Origin: Cupriavidus pauculus
GTDB lineage: Bacteria > Pseudomonadota > Gammaproteobacteria > Burkholderiales > Burkholderiaceae
Reading direction: 5' to 3'
Assembly: GCF_003854935.1 (NCBI RefSeq)
Contig: NZ_CP033969.1
Coordinates: 2,108,001-2,172,000, forward strand
Length of the DNA stretch: 64,000 nucleotides
Made by a program: the position numbers and the translations under genes. Of this stretch, positions 54,644-64,000 are shown in pieces. Under the pieces are notes generated by a model, which was given only the letters and a program-made list of their open reading frames with translations, made no database searches and had not been told where the DNA came from. Within the stretch, counting starts at the first letter, position 1. Each line of letters starts with the position of its first letter.

Positions 54644-56533
54644 ATGACGGCAAGCCGTGCCCTGCACGCGCGATCCCTGGCCGACAAGGCCGGATTCTGG
54701 GCCGAACAGGCCGCGCGGATCGACTGGGAAACCCCGTTCGAACGCGTGCTCGACGACAGCCGCCCGCCGTTCGCGCGCTGGTTCGTCGGCGGGCGCACCA
54801 ACCTGTGCCACAACGCCGTGGACCGCCACCTGGCCGCGCGCGGCGACCAGCGCGCGCTGGTCTACGTGTCGACCGAGACCGACACCGAGCGCGTCTACAC
54901 CTACCTGCAACTGCACGACGAAGTGAACCGCATGGCCGCCACGCTGCAGGCGCTGGGCGTGCAGCGCGGCGACCGCGTGCTGGTCTACATGCCGATGATC
55001 CCCGAGGCGATGTTCGCGATGCTGGCCTGCGCGCGGATCGGGGCCGTGCACTCGGTGGTGTTCGGCGGGTTTGCGTCGGTCAGCCTGGCCGCGCGCATCG
55101 ACGATGCCCGGCCGAAGGTGATCGTCAGCGCCGACGCCGGGTCGCGCGCGGGCAAGGTCGTGCCGTACAAGCCGCTGCTGGACGAGGCGATCCGCCTGGC
55201 CGGCCATCATCCGGACAAGGTGCTGCTCGTCGACCGCAATCTGGCGGAAATGCCACGTACCGAAGGCCGCGACGAGGACTACGCCGCGTGGCGCGACAAG
55301 GTGGCCGGGCAGGTGGTGCCGTGCGTGTGGCTGGAGTCCAGCGAGCCGTCGTACGTGCTCTACACGTCGGGCACCACGGGCAAGCCCAAGGGCGTGCAGC
55401 GCGACACCGGCGGCTACGCGGTGGCGCTGGCCACGTCCATGGCGTACATCTTCTGCGGCAAGCCGGGCGACACGATGTTCACGGCATCCGACGTGGGCTG
55501 GGTGGTCGGCCACAGCTATATCGTCTACGCGCCGCTGCTGGCCGGCATGACCTCGGTGATGTACGAAGGCACGCCGATCCGGCCCGACGGCGGCATTCTG
55601 TGGCGCATCGTGGAGACACATCGCGTCAACATCCTGTTCAGCGCGCCGACGGCCATCCGCGTGCTCAAGAAGCAGGACCCGGCGCTGCTGACCCGCCACG
55701 ACCTGTCCAGCCTGCGGCTGCTGTTCCTGGCCGGCGAGCCGCTGGACGAGCCCACGGCGCGCTGGATCCAGGACGGCATCGGCAAGCCCGTGGTCGACAA
55801 CTACTGGCAGACCGAATCGGGCTGGCCAATCATCGCCATCCAGCGCGGCGTGGAGCCGCTGCCGGCCAAGCTGGGCTCGCCGGGCGTGCCGGCCTATGGC
55901 TATGACCTGCGCATCGTCGACGAGGTGACCGGCCAAGAATGCCCGCCGAACCAGAAGGGCGTGGTGGCCATCGACTACCCGCTGCCACCGGGCTGCATGA
56001 CCACGGTCTGGGGCGACGACGACCGGTTCATCCGCACGTACTGGTCGGCCGTGCCAAACCGCCAGTGCTACTCGACGTTCGACTGGGGCGTGCGCGACGA
56101 CGACGGCTACGTCTTCATCCTGGGCCGCACCGACGACGTGATCAACGTGGCCGGGCACCGGCTGGGCACGCGCGAGATCGAGGAAAGCCTGTCGTCGCAT
56201 CCGGGCGTGGCCGAGGTGGCCGTGGTGGGCGTGCAGGACGCGCTGAAAGGGCAGGTGGCGCTGGGCTTCTGCATCGCCCGCGACGCCAGCCGCACCGGCT
56301 CCGAGGCGGACCGCCTGGCCTTCGAAGGCGAACTGATGAAGACCGTCGAGCAGCAACTGGGCGCCGTGGCGCGCCCGGCGCGCGTGTTCTTTGTCAATGC
56401 GCTGCCCAAGACCCGCTCCGGCAAGCTGCTGCGCCGCGCCATCCAGGCCGTGGCCGAAGGCCGCGACCCGGGCGACCTGACGACGATCGAGGACCCGACC
56501 GCGCTGGAGCAGGTGAAGACGGCGCTGGGGTAG
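54644..56533 (+). CDS. prpE: PrpE, propionyl-CoA synthetase
   Basis: This 629-residue acyl-CoA synthetase activates propionate to propionyl-CoA with ATP, feeding the methylcitrate cycle. Hallmarks are the N-terminal ACAS lead, the AMP-binding P-loop YTSGTTGKPKGVQRD, FTASDVGWVVGHSY, NYWQTESGWPI and the catalytic lysine region LPKTRSGKLLRRAI. E. coli PrpE has 628 residues. Acetyl-CoA synthetase is close, but the HARSLADKAGFWAEQA lead and lengths fit PrpE. A strong ribosome site (GGAGGAGAC) precedes ATG 54644. No other prp genes are adjacent; it appears to be transcribed alone. Confidence 0.92.
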   Translation: MTASRALHARSLADKAGFWAEQAARIDWETPFERVLDDSRPPFARWFVGGRTNLCHNAVDRHLAARGDQRALVYVSTETDTERVYTYLQLHDEVNRMAATLQALGVQRGDRVLVYMPMIPEAMFAMLACARIGAVHSVVFGGFASVSLAARIDDARPKVIVSADAGSRAGKVVPYKPLLDEAIRLAGHHPDKVLLVDRNLAEMPRTEGRDEDYAAWRDKVAGQVVPCVWLESSEPSYVLYTSGTTGKPKGVQRDTGGYAVALATSMAYIFCGKPGDTMFTASDVGWVVGHSYIVYAPLLAGMTSVMYEGTPIRPDGGILWRIVETHRVNILFSAPTAIRVLKKQDPALLTRHDLSSLRLLFLAGEPLDEPTARWIQDGIGKPVVDNYWQTESGWPIIAIQRGVEPLPAKLGSPGVPAYGYDLRIVDEVTGQECPPNQKGVVAIDYPLPPGCMTTVWGDDDRFIRTYWSAVPNRQCYSTFDWGVRDDDGYVFILGRTDDVINVAGHRLGTREIEESLSSHPGVAEVAVVGVQDALKGQVALGFCIARDASRTGSEADRLAFEGELMKTVEQQLGAVARPARVFFVNALPKTRSGKLLRRAIQAVAEGRDPGDLTTIEDPTALEQVKTALG

Positions 56534-56563
56534 GGCGGTAGTCTGTTTAGCGATGGTGGTTTT

Positions 56564-56593
56564 CTCCCCTCTCCCGCAGGCGGGAGAGGGGAG
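56564..56593. repeat. CTCCCCTCTCCCG hairpin repeat
   Basis: A perfect 13-bp inverted repeat (CTCCCCTCTCCCG / CGGGAGAGGGGAG, loop CAGG) lies 30 bp after the prpE stop. It shares its core with the repeats at 21.9 and 44.2 kb. Four Ts lie just before it, so it could end transcription on the opposite strand. Confidence 0.75.
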
Positions 56594-56652
56594 CGAACCC
56601 GGCGGATCGGGACAGCCAAAATTCCCCTTGCCATCCCGCCCCATTGCCGCCT

Positions 56653-56674
56653 AATATTTTAAGCATAAAATATT
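56653..56674. promoter_or_regulatory. AT-rich palindrome upstream of the 2-aminobenzoate operon
   Basis: AATATTTTA and TAAAATATT, separated by 4 bp (AGCA), form a 22-bp palindrome 60 bp before the abmA-like ATG. Its AT content stands out in this GC-rich window. It has the size and shape of a MarR-family operator, a class that often controls aromatic degradation. No regulator gene is seen in the window. Confidence 0.65.
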
Positions 56675-56733
56675 TAACCCTGATGTAGAACGGCGTCCCG
56701 GTGTGACGGGCGGGGCGTGCGGGAGATCGACGG

Positions 56734-59109
56734 ATGCGTGTGCTTTGTATTGGTGGCGGCCCGGCGGGCCTGTATTTCGGGCTGCTGATGAAGCTGCAGG
56801 ACCCGGCCAACGACGTGATGGTGGTGGAGCGCAACCGGCCCTACGACACGTTCGGCTGGGGCGTGGTGTTTTCCGATGCCACGCTCGAAAACCTGAAGTC
56901 GGCCGACCCCGTCAGCGCGGCCGAGATCAATGCCGCGTTCAACCACTGGGATGACATCGACATCCACATCGGCGGCCGGACCATCCGCTCGGGCGGCCAT
57001 GGCTTCATCGGCATCGGCCGCAAGCGGCTGCTGAACATCCTGCAGGCGCGCTGCGAGGCACTTGGCGTCAGGCTTGTGTTCGAGACCGATGTGTCCGACG
57101 ACCAGGCGCTGGCCGCGCAGTACCAGGCCGACCTGGTCATCGCGTCCGACGGCATCAACAGCCGCATCCGCACCCGCTACGCCGAGACCTTCCAGCCCGA
57201 TATCGACACGCGGCAGTGCCGCTTTGTCTGGCTGGGCACCCACAAGCTGTTCGACGCCTTCACGTTTGCGTTCGAGAAGACCGAGCACGGCTGGTTCCAG
57301 GCTCACGCCTACCGGTTCGACGACAACACGTCGACGTTCATCGTCGAGGCGCCCGAGGCCGTCTGGCATGCCGCCGGCATCGAGCAGATGAGCCAGGAAG
57401 ACGGCGTGGCCTACTGCGAGAAGCTGTTCGCGCGCTACCTGGACGGCCACCGGCTGATCAGCAACGCCACGCACCTGCGCGGCTCGGCCAACTGGATCCG
57501 CTTTCCGCGCGTGATCTGTCACCGCTGGGTGCACTGGAACACGCTGGCAGACGGCCGGCGCGTGCCCGTGGTGCTGATGGGCGATGCGGCGCATACGGCG
57601 CATTTCTCGATCGGATCGGGGACCAAGCTGGCGCTGGAGGATGCCATCGACCTGGCAAGCGAGATCGGCGCGCACCGCGCGGCCGGGCTGGACGCGCTGC
57701 CCGACGCCCTGGCGCGCTACGAGGCCACGCGCAGCGTGGAGGTGCTGAAGATCCAGAACGCCGCGCGCAATTCGACCGAATGGTTCGAGAACGTCGAGCG
57801 CTACGCCGGGCTGGCGCCCGAGCAGTTCGCCTATTCGCTGCTGACGCGCTCGCAGCGCATTTCCCACGAAAACCTGCGCGTGCGCGACGCCGGCTACGTC
57901 GACGGCTTCGAGCAATGGCTGGCCGCCCAGGCCGGTGTGCCCCCGGAGACGCTGAACCTGCGCGCCGCCGCCGGCGAGGCCGGGCTGCCGCCGATGTTCA
58001 CGCCGTTCACGGTGCGCGGCGTGACGCTGAAAAACCGCGTGGTGGTGAGCCCGATGGCGATGTACTCGGCCGTCGACGGTGTGCCCGGCGACTTCCACCT
58101 GGTCCACCTGGGCGCCCGCGCGATGGGCGGGGCGGCGATGGTGGTGGCCGAGATGACCTGCGTGTCGCCGGACGCGCGCATCACGCCGGGCTGCCCCGGC
58201 CTGTGGAACGACGCCCAGCGCGACGCCTGGCGGCGCATCGTCGATTTCGTCCACGCCAACAGCGACGCCAGGATCGCCATCCAGCTTGGCCATGCCGGGC
58301 GCAAGGGCTCCACGCAGGTGGGCTGGGAGCGGATGGACCATCCGCTGCCCGACGGCAACTGGCCGCTCGAATCGGCGTCGGCCTTGCCTTACCTGCCGGG
58401 CATCTCGCAGGTGCCGCGCGAGATGACGCGCGCCGACATGGACCGCGTGCGCGACGACTTCGTGGCCAACGCGCGCCGCGCGGCGCAGGCCGGCTTCGAC
58501 TGGCTGGAGCTGCACTGCGCGCACGGCTACCTGCTGTCCAGCTTTATCTCGCCGCTGACCAACGTGCGGCCCGACGACTACGGCGGGTCGCTGGCCAACC
58601 GGCTGCGCTTTCCGCTGGAGGTCTTTGCCGCGGTGCGGGCCGTCTGGCCGCAGGACAAGCCGATGTCGGTGCGCATCTCGGCGCACGACTGGGTCGACGG
58701 CGGCATCACGGCCGACGACGCGGTGGCCATCGCCCGCGCGTTCAAGGCGGCCGGCGCGGACATGATCGACTGCTCGTCGGGCCAGGTCAGCCCGGACCAG
58801 ACGCCGGTCTACGGCCGGATGTACCAGACGCCGTTCGCGGACCGCATCCGCAACGAGGCCGGCATCCCGACCATTGCGGTGGGTGCCATTTTCGAGGCCG
58901 ACCACGTCGACAGCATCGTGGCCGCCGGCCGTGCCGACCTGTGCGCGATTGCCCGCCCGCATCTGGCCGACCCGGCGTGGACGCTGCACGAGGCCGCGCG
59001 GCTGGGCTACCGCGACGTGGCCTGGCCCAGGCAGTACGTGGCCGGCAAGAAACAGCTCGAAACCAATCTGGCGCGTGCGGCGGCGTACGCGCAGCAGCCG
59101 GGGAAGTGA
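56734..59109 (+). CDS. 2-aminobenzoyl-CoA monooxygenase/reductase-like two-domain flavoprotein
   Basis: This 791-residue protein joins two flavoenzymes. The N-terminal half (about 1-400) is an FAD monooxygenase with [20 protein letters not shown] and [19 protein letters not shown]. The C-terminal half (about 420-785) is an FMN-binding old-yellow-enzyme fold with [35 protein letters not shown] and [17 protein letters not shown]. This fusion is known for 2-aminobenzoyl-CoA monooxygenase/reductase (ACMR), which breaks aromaticity of anthraniloyl-CoA. A bifunctional salicylyl-CoA 5-hydroxylase is the other name used for it. The neighbours, especially the CoA ligase, fit the 2-aminobenzoate pathway. 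It opens the operon downstream of an AT-rich palindrome. Confidence 0.87.
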   Translation: MRVLCIGGGPAGLYFGLLMKLQDPANDVMVVERNRPYDTFGWGVVFSDATLENLKSADPVSAAEINAAFNHWDDIDIHIGGRTIRSGGHGFIGIGRKRLLNILQARCEALGVRLVFETDVSDDQALAAQYQADLVIASDGINSRIRTRYAETFQPDIDTRQCRFVWLGTHKLFDAFTFAFEKTEHGWFQAHAYRFDDNTSTFIVEAPEAVWHAAGIEQMSQEDGVAYCEKLFARYLDGHRLISNATHLRGSANWIRFPRVICHRWVHWNTLADGRRVPVVLMGDAAHTAHFSIGSGTKLALEDAIDLASEIGAHRAAGLDALPDALARYEATRSVEVLKIQNAARNSTEWFENVERYAGLAPEQFAYSLLTRSQRISHENLRVRDAGYVDGFEQWLAAQAGVPPETLNLRAAAGEAGLPPMFTPFTVRGVTLKNRVVVSPMAMYSAVDGVPGDFHLVHLGARAMGGAAMVVAEMTCVSPDARITPGCPGLWNDAQRDAWRRIVDFVHANSDARIAIQLGHAGRKGSTQVGWERMDHPLPDGNWPLESASALPYLPGISQVPREMTRADMDRVRDDFVANARRAAQAGFDWLELHCAHGYLLSSFISPLTNVRPDDYGGSLANRLRFPLEVFAAVRAVWPQDKPMSVRISAHDWVDGGITADDAVAIARAFKAAGADMIDCSSGQVSPDQTPVYGRMYQTPFADRIRNEAGIPTIAVGAIFEADHVDSIVAAGRADLCAIARPHLADPAWTLHEAARLGYRDVAWPRQYVAGKKQLETNLARAAAYAQQPGK

Positions 59110-59111
59110 CG

Positions 59112-59906
59112 ATGACACGGGCCTTGCAGGGGCGGCACGCGCTGGTCACCGGCGGCGCGCGCGGCATTGGCGCCGCGATTGCGCGCCGCTTGCTCGAAGA
59201 CGGCGCCAGCGTGACGCTGGTGGGCCGCGACATGACCGCGCTGGACGCGACGATGCAGGCGCTGGCCGCGTCGGTGGCCGAAGGCGCCGCGCTGGGTGCC
59301 GCGCCGGCTGACATCACCGACGCCGACGCCGTGTCGGCGGCGTTCACCCGGGCCAGCGCGGAACGCGGCCCGGTCACGCTGCTGGTCAACAACGCCGGCC
59401 AGGCGCACAGCGCGCCGTTCGGCAAGACCGACCTGGCGCTCTGGCAGCGCATGCTCGACGTGAACCTGACCGGCACGTTCCTGTGCACGCAGGCCGCGCT
59501 GCCGATGATGCTGGCGCAGGGCTGGGGCCGGATCGTCAACGTGGCCAGCACGGCCGGGCTGATCGGCTACGGCTACGTCAGCGCGTACTGCGCGGCCAAG
59601 CACGGCGTGATCGGCCTGACCCGGGCGCTGGCGCTGGAACTGGCTGCCAAGGGCATCACGGTCAACGCCGTCTGCCCCGGCTACACCGAAACGGACATCG
59701 TGCGCGACGCCGTGGCCAACATCGTCGGCAAGACCGGCCGCACCGAAGCCCAGGCCCGCGCCGAACTGGCCGCCCGCAACCCCCAGAAGCGTCTGGTGCA
59801 ACCCGAGGAAGTGGCTGACGCCGTGGCCTGGCTGTGCCAGCCCGCCGCATCCGCCATCAACGGGCAGGCCATCCCGGTGGCGGGCGGGGAGGTGATGGCG
59901 GGGTGA
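59112..59906 (+). CDS. SDR-family dehydrogenase of the aminobenzoyl-CoA operon
   Basis: This 264-residue short-chain dehydrogenase has the cofactor motif [15 protein letters not shown], the NNAG motif, and the active-site set with Ser in [13 protein letters not shown] and Tyr-Lys in [12 protein letters not shown]. It is likely a 3-hydroxyacyl-CoA dehydrogenase acting in the beta-oxidation-like steps after ring attack. NAD versus NADP use is not clear. It starts 2 bp after the previous stop and precedes the enoyl-CoA hydratase by 54 bp. Confidence 0.88.
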   Translation: MTRALQGRHALVTGGARGIGAAIARRLLEDGASVTLVGRDMTALDATMQALAASVAEGAALGAAPADITDADAVSAAFTRASAERGPVTLLVNNAGQAHSAPFGKTDLALWQRMLDVNLTGTFLCTQAALPMMLAQGWGRIVNVASTAGLIGYGYVSAYCAAKHGVIGLTRALALELAAKGITVNAVCPGYTETDIVRDAVANIVGKTGRTEAQARAELAARNPQKRLVQPEEVADAVAWLCQPAASAINGQAIPVAGGEVMAG

Positions 59907-59960
59907 TGCGCGCGCGCACCCGCCCTTCGCAATGACTGGATTCCCAACCCGAGACCTTCC

Positions 59961-60812
59961 ATGACTGACATCGCACTCGACATGCGTCACCACAAGCGGG
60001 CCTTTGCCGACTACCAGCCCAGGCATTTCCTGTGGTCGGTGTCGGCCGACGGCAAGGTGGCGACCCTCACGCTGAACCGGCCCGAGCGCAAGAACCCGCT
60101 GACGTTCGATTCGTACGCCGAGCTGCGCGACCTGTTCCGCGGGCTGGCCTATGCCACCGACATCAAGGCCGTGGTCATCACCGGCGCGGGCGGCAACTAC
60201 TGCTCGGGCGGCGACGTGCACGAGATCATCGGCCCGCTCACGCAGATGACGATGCCCGAGCTGCTGGATTTCACGCGCATGACCGGCGATCTGGTCAAGG
60301 CGATGCGGGCGTGCCCGCAGCCGATTGTCAGCGCCGTCGACGGCATCTGCGCCGGGGCGGGCGCGATGATGGCGCTGGCGTCCGACCTGCGGCTCGGTAC
60401 CGCGCAGGCAAAGACCGCGTTCCTGTTCGTGCGCGTGGGGCTGGCCGGGGCCGACATGGGCGCCTGCACGCTGCTGCCGCGCATGATCGGGCAGGGCCGC
60501 GCCAGCGAATTGCTGTACACGGGCCGGGCGATGAGCGGCGAGGAAGGGCTGCAGTGGGGCTTCTTCAACGCGCTGCACCCGAGCGACGCGGTGCTGGCGC
60601 AGGCCCAGGCGCTGGCCGCGCAGATCGCGGCCGGGCCGACGTTCGCGCACGGCGTGACCAAGAAGCTGCTGCACCAGGAATGGAACATGGGCGTGGACGA
60701 GGCCATCGAGGCCGAGGCCGAGGCGCAGGCCATCTGCATGCAGACGCGCGACTTCCGGCGCGCCTATGACGCGTTCGTCGCCCGGCAGAAACCCGTCTTC
60801 GAAGGCGACTGA
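59961..60812 (+). CDS. Enoyl-CoA hydratase/isomerase family protein
   Basis: This 283-residue crotonase-fold enzyme has the substrate-binding block [20 protein letters not shown] and the second oxyanion region [20 protein letters not shown]. In this pathway it is expected to hydrate an unsaturated CoA intermediate or hydrolyse the ring. It begins 54 bp after the SDR gene, a gap that contains no other feature, and ends 10 bp before the acyl-CoA dehydrogenase. The N-terminal 25 residues before the crotonase core are longer than usual for the family. Confidence 0.88.
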   Translation: MTDIALDMRHHKRAFADYQPRHFLWSVSADGKVATLTLNRPERKNPLTFDSYAELRDLFRGLAYATDIKAVVITGAGGNYCSGGDVHEIIGPLTQMTMPELLDFTRMTGDLVKAMRACPQPIVSAVDGICAGAGAMMALASDLRLGTAQAKTAFLFVRVGLAGADMGACTLLPRMIGQGRASELLYTGRAMSGEEGLQWGFFNALHPSDAVLAQAQALAAQIAAGPTFAHGVTKKLLHQEWNMGVDEAIEAEAEAQAICMQTRDFRRAYDAFVARQKPVFEGD

Positions 60813-60822
60813 GGAGCGCCGC

Positions 60823-61998
60823 ATGAGCGACAAGAGCTATCTCGACCTGCCGTTCTTCGACCCGGCGCACCGCCAGCTAGAAGCCGAACTGGACGCCTGG
60901 TGCGGCAGCCACCTGCGCGACATCGACCATCACGACGCCGACGCGGCCTGCCGCGCGCTGGTGCGCCAGCTAGGCGAGGCCGGCTGGCTGCGCTACTGCG
61001 TGCCGGCGGCGCACGGCGGGGCGCTGCCGGGGCTCGATTCGCGGGCGCTGTGCCTGCTGCGCGAGACGCTGGCCCGGCATGACGGCCTGGCCGACTTTGC
61101 GTTCGCGATGCAGGGCCTGGGGTCTGGCGCGATCACGCTGGCCGGCAGCGACGCCGTGCGCGCGCGCTACCTGCCGCGTGTGGCGCAGGGCCAGGCCATC
61201 GCCGCGTTCGCGCTGTCCGAGCCCGAGGCCGGATCGGACGTGGCGGCGATGCAGTGCAGCGCGCGGCTGTCGGACGACGGCAGCCACTACGTGCTGGACG
61301 GCGCCAAGACGTGGATCTCGAACGGCGGCATCGCCGACTTCTACTGCGTGTTCGCGCGCACGGGCGAGGCGCCGGGCGCGCGCGGCATCACCGCCTTCGT
61401 CGTCGATGCCGATACGCCGGGCCTGTCGATCGCCGAGCGCATCGACGTGATCGCGCCGCACCCGCTGGCCACGCTGCGCTTCGACCAGTGCCGGGTGCCC
61501 GTGGGCAACCGGCTGGGCGAGCCCGGGCAGGGCTTCAAGGTGGCGATGATGACGCTGGACATCTTCCGCGCGTCGGTGGCGGCGGCCGCGCTGGGCTTTG
61601 GCCGCGCCGCGCTGGACGATGCGCTGGCGCGCGCCACGTCGCGGCCGATGTTCGGCGGCGTGCTGGCCGACCTGCAGCTCACGCAGGCCGCCATCGGCGA
61701 CATGGCGACGGCCATCGACGCCGCCGCGCTGCTGACCTACCGCGCCGCGTGGCTGCGCGACGTGCGGCAGCAGCGCACCACGCGCGAGGCGGCCATGGCC
61801 AAGATGGTGGCCACCGAGAACGCGCAGCAGGTGATCGACCGCGCGGTGCAGATCTTTGGCGGCCTGGGCGTCAAGGTGGGCACGCGCGTGGAGAGCCTGT
61901 ACCGCGAAATCCGGTCGCTGCGCATCTACGAAGGCGCCACCGAAGTGCAGAAGCTGATCATCGCCCGCGAGACGCTGGCCGCGCGCCAGGCTCGCTGA
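60823..61998 (+). CDS. Acyl-CoA dehydrogenase of the aminobenzoyl-CoA operon
   Basis: This 391-residue FAD acyl-CoA dehydrogenase has blocks [60 protein letters not shown] and the C-terminal signature [18 protein letters not shown]. The EGATEVQ region usually holds the catalytic base Glu of this family, and it is present. It should oxidise a saturated CoA intermediate after ring cleavage. I chose ATG 60823 with GAGGAG upstream. It begins 10 bp after the hydratase stop and the CoA ligase follows 20 bp after its own stop. Confidence 0.9.
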   Translation: MSDKSYLDLPFFDPAHRQLEAELDAWCGSHLRDIDHHDADAACRALVRQLGEAGWLRYCVPAAHGGALPGLDSRALCLLRETLARHDGLADFAFAMQGLGSGAITLAGSDAVRARYLPRVAQGQAIAAFALSEPEAGSDVAAMQCSARLSDDGSHYVLDGAKTWISNGGIADFYCVFARTGEAPGARGITAFVVDADTPGLSIAERIDVIAPHPLATLRFDQCRVPVGNRLGEPGQGFKVAMMTLDIFRASVAAAALGFGRAALDDALARATSRPMFGGVLADLQLTQAAIGDMATAIDAAALLTYRAAWLRDVRQQRTTREAAMAKMVATENAQQVIDRAVQIFGGLGVKVGTRVESLYREIRSLRIYEGATEVQKLIIARETLAARQAR

Positions 61999-62018
61999 AC
62001 CGGTAACAGGAGACAAGC

Positions 62019-63710
62019 ATGGCCGCCCCCGCAACCGCCGCAAGCGCAGCCCCCGCCACGCCCACCGCCCACGTCGACACGTTCGCGCGGGACCGCCTGC
62101 CGCCGCCCGAAAGCTGTCCGGTGTTCCAGTTCAACGCCGACACGCAGTATCCGGCGCGCTTCAACGCGGCCGTGGAACTGGTGGACCGGCATGTGGCGGT
62201 CGGCCACGGCGAGCGCGTGGCCGTGCGCCACGCCCCCGACGGCCGCATCGAGACCGTGACCTACGCGCAACTGGCGGCGCTGGTGAACCGGATCGCGCAC
62301 GTGCTGGTGGCGGACATGGGGCTCGTGCCCGGCAACCGCGTGCTGCTGCGCGGGCCGAACAACCTGATGATGGCGGCAAGCTGGCTGGCGACGGTCAAGG
62401 CCGGGCTGATCGCGGTGCCGACCATGCCGCTGCTGCGCGCCAAGGAGCTGCGCCAGATCATCGACAAGGCGCAGGTGTCGGCCGCGCTGTGCGACGCGCG
62501 GCTGCGCGACGAGCTGGAGGCCAACCAGCGCGCCGGCGGCGAGCACCACTGCCCGACGCTGACCACGGTGCGCTATTTCAATGGATCGGGCGCCGATGCG
62601 CTGGAAACGGCCATGGCGGGCAAGCCGGATACGTTCGACGCCTGCGACACGGCTGCCGACGACATCTGCCTGATCGCATTCACCAGCGGCACCACGGGCC
62701 AGCCCAAGGGCACGATGCACTTTCACCGCGACGTGCTGGCGATGTGCGACCTGTTTCCGCGCCACGTGCTCAAGCCGACGCCGGACGACATCTTCTGCGG
62801 CACGCCGCCGCTGGCGTTCACGTTCGGGCTGGGCGGCATGCTGTGCTTTCCGCTGCGGATCGGCGCCAGCACGGCGCTGGCCGAGAAGCTGACGCCCGAG
62901 ACGCTGCTCGGGCTGATCCAGGACCATCGCGCCACCGTGGTGTTCACCGCGCCCACGTTCTACCGGCAGATGGCGACGCTGGCGGGCCAGTACGACATCG
63001 GCAGCCTCAGGAAGAGCGTGTCGGCCGGCGAGGCGCTGCCCGATGCCACGCGCCAGGCGTGGAAGGCCGCCACCGGCATCGAGATGACCGACGGGCTGGG
63101 CGGCACCGAGATGATGCACATCTTCATTTCCAGCGCCGGCGCCGACGTGCGGCCGGGCGCCGTGGGCCGCGTGGTGCCCGGCTACGAGGCGCGCATCGTC
63201 GACGACGCCATGCAGCCGGTGCCGCCGGGCACCGTGGGCAAGCTGGCGGTGCGCGGGCCCACGGGCTGCCGCTATCTCGACGATCCGCGCCAGGCGGCGT
63301 ACGTGCGCGACGGCTGGAACCTGCCCGGCGACACCTTCATGGCCGACGCGGACGGCTACTACTTCTACCAGGCGCGGTCCGACGACATGATCATCTCGGC
63401 CGGCTACAACATCGCCGGGCCCGAGGTGGAAGGCACGCTGCTGAAGCACGCGTCCGTGGCCGAATGCGGCGTGGTCGGCGCGGCCGATGCCGAGCGCGGG
63501 CAGGTGGTGACGGCCTACGTGGTGCTGCGGCCCGGCGTGGCGCCGGACGATGCCACGCGCACGGCGCTGCAGGAGTACTGCAAGCGCGAGATCGCGCCGT
63601 ACAAGTACCCGCGGCGCATCGAGTTCGTGGCCGCGCTGCCGCGCACGGAGACCGGCAAGCTGCAGCGCTTTCGGCTGCGCCAGCTGGCGAACGAAGGGTT
63701 GCAGCCATGA
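62019..63710 (+). CDS. 2-aminobenzoate-CoA ligase (benzoate-CoA ligase family)
   Basis: This 563-residue adenylate-forming ligase activates an aromatic acid with ATP and CoA. It has the AMP-binding P-loop [18 protein letters not shown], the aryl-pocket segment [20 protein letters not shown] and the catalytic lysine end [16 protein letters not shown]. The benzoate-CoA ligase family includes 2-aminobenzoate-CoA ligase, and the ACMR-like gene in the same operon points to anthranilate as substrate. Benzoate or salicylate remain possible. Its stop overlaps the thioesterase start by 4 bp. Confidence 0.87.
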   Translation: MAAPATAASAAPATPTAHVDTFARDRLPPPESCPVFQFNADTQYPARFNAAVELVDRHVAVGHGERVAVRHAPDGRIETVTYAQLAALVNRIAHVLVADMGLVPGNRVLLRGPNNLMMAASWLATVKAGLIAVPTMPLLRAKELRQIIDKAQVSAALCDARLRDELEANQRAGGEHHCPTLTTVRYFNGSGADALETAMAGKPDTFDACDTAADDICLIAFTSGTTGQPKGTMHFHRDVLAMCDLFPRHVLKPTPDDIFCGTPPLAFTFGLGGMLCFPLRIGASTALAEKLTPETLLGLIQDHRATVVFTAPTFYRQMATLAGQYDIGSLRKSVSAGEALPDATRQAWKAATGIEMTDGLGGTEMMHIFISSAGADVRPGAVGRVVPGYEARIVDDAMQPVPPGTVGKLAVRGPTGCRYLDDPRQAAYVRDGWNLPGDTFMADADGYYFYQARSDDMIISAGYNIAGPEVEGTLLKHASVAECGVVGAADAERGQVVTAYVVLRPGVAPDDATRTALQEYCKREIAPYKYPRRIEFVAALPRTETGKLQRFRLRQLANEGLQP

Positions 63711-64000
63711 GCGAGGTGTTCCGCAATCACGTGCGCGTGCGCTTCAAGCACTGCGACGCGGCCGGCATCGTGTTCTACCCGCGCTACTTCGAGATGCTGA
63801 ACGACTTCATCGAAGACTGGTTCGCCGACGCGCTGGACTGGCCGTTCGATGCGATGCACGGCGCCGGCCACGCGGGCGTGCCGACCGCCACGCTGGACTG
63901 CCGCTTTGCCGCGCCGAGCCGGCTGGGCGAGCAGCTCACGCGCGAGCTGCGCGTGACGCACGTCGGCCGCACCAGCTTTGCCGTGGACATCCGCTTTGCC
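63707..64000 (+). CDS. 4-hydroxybenzoyl-CoA thioesterase-like protein (partial at right edge)
   Basis: The first 98 residues of a hotdog-fold thioesterase are visible. The segment [20 protein letters not shown] carries the catalytic Asp of the 4-hydroxybenzoyl-CoA thioesterase family. Such enzymes free trapped CoA from stalled aryl-CoA intermediates. It overlaps the ligase stop by 4 bp (ATGA), so it belongs to the operon. The gene runs off the right edge, and any operon regulator could lie beyond it. Confidence 0.85.
   Translation, partial: MSEVFRNHVRVRFKHCDAAGIVFYPRYFEMLNDFIEDWFADALDWPFDAMHGAGHAGVPTATLDCRFAAPSRLGEQLTRELRVTHVGRTSFAVDIRFA

Noticed and set aside
56674-59118. 814-codon minus-strand ORF opposite the aminobenzoyl-CoA gene
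   Set aside because: It is antisense to the two-domain flavoprotein, with only Arg/His/Val-rich composition.

Overview
The window is about 64 kb of very GC-rich, densely coded bacterial chromosome with long ORFs in every frame. Gene content suggests a Burkholderiaceae-type betaproteobacterium, most like Cupriavidus/Ralstonia: a bcs cellulose operon, a GlpSTPQUV glycerol ABC transporter, a dnaQ-rnhA-methyltransferase/gloB-mltD block, PrpE, and an aerobic CoA-dependent 2-aminobenzoate cluster. The genus is inferred from gene types and codon use only.

Region 1 (1-9.8 kb, minus strand) is a cellulose secretion operon, bcsB-bcsZ-bcsC-bcsE-bcsF-bcsQ, running off the left edge. The order is unusual: bcsB leads and no bcsA is visible. 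Region 2 (10-16.4 kb) holds a D-amino-acid-aminotransferase-like gene and two c-di-GMP loci, a GAF-GGDEF-EAL protein and a YfiR-YfiN pair, that could act on BcsE and cellulose output. Region 3 (16.4-29 kb) is glycerol metabolism: glpK-glpD, a GlpR repressor and the divergent glpSTPQUV operon, with a NUDIX gene and purU between. Region 4 (29-34.7 kb) has a sensor diguanylate cyclase, a LysR/isochorismatase-hydrolase pair and waaC.

Region 5 (34.8-43.3 kb) is an organosulfur island: an SsuABC-like transporter, an LLM flavin monooxygenase, a cytochrome c, an SfnB-like flavoprotein, a thiol dioxygenase and a four-domain rhodanese protein. The monooxygenase and substrate-binding-protein genes are truncated against each other, with a 60-bp piece of the binding-protein gene inverted between them. 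Region 6 (44.3-48.4 kb) is a four-gene chemosensory-like module: a membrane HAMP-Hpt-ATPase kinase without a CheW domain, a short MCP-like protein, a CheX-like protein with an ExxN motif, and a stand-alone CheY. It is the best candidate here for a poorly described system. Region 7 (48.6-56.5 kb) has an intrinsic AadA-like adenylyltransferase, tRNA-Val(CAC), dnaQ, rnhA, a methyltransferase, gloB, mltD and prpE. Region 8 (56.7-64 kb) is a plus-strand operon for aerobic 2-aminobenzoyl-CoA degradation, preceded by an AT-rich palindrome, and it runs off the right edge.

Short hairpins sharing a CCCTCTCCC/GGGAGAGGG core recur at 21.9, 44.2 and 56.6 kb. The 44.2 kb copy is a composite with perfect 26-bp inverted arms. 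I saw no insertion sequence, CRISPR array, prophage or rRNA.
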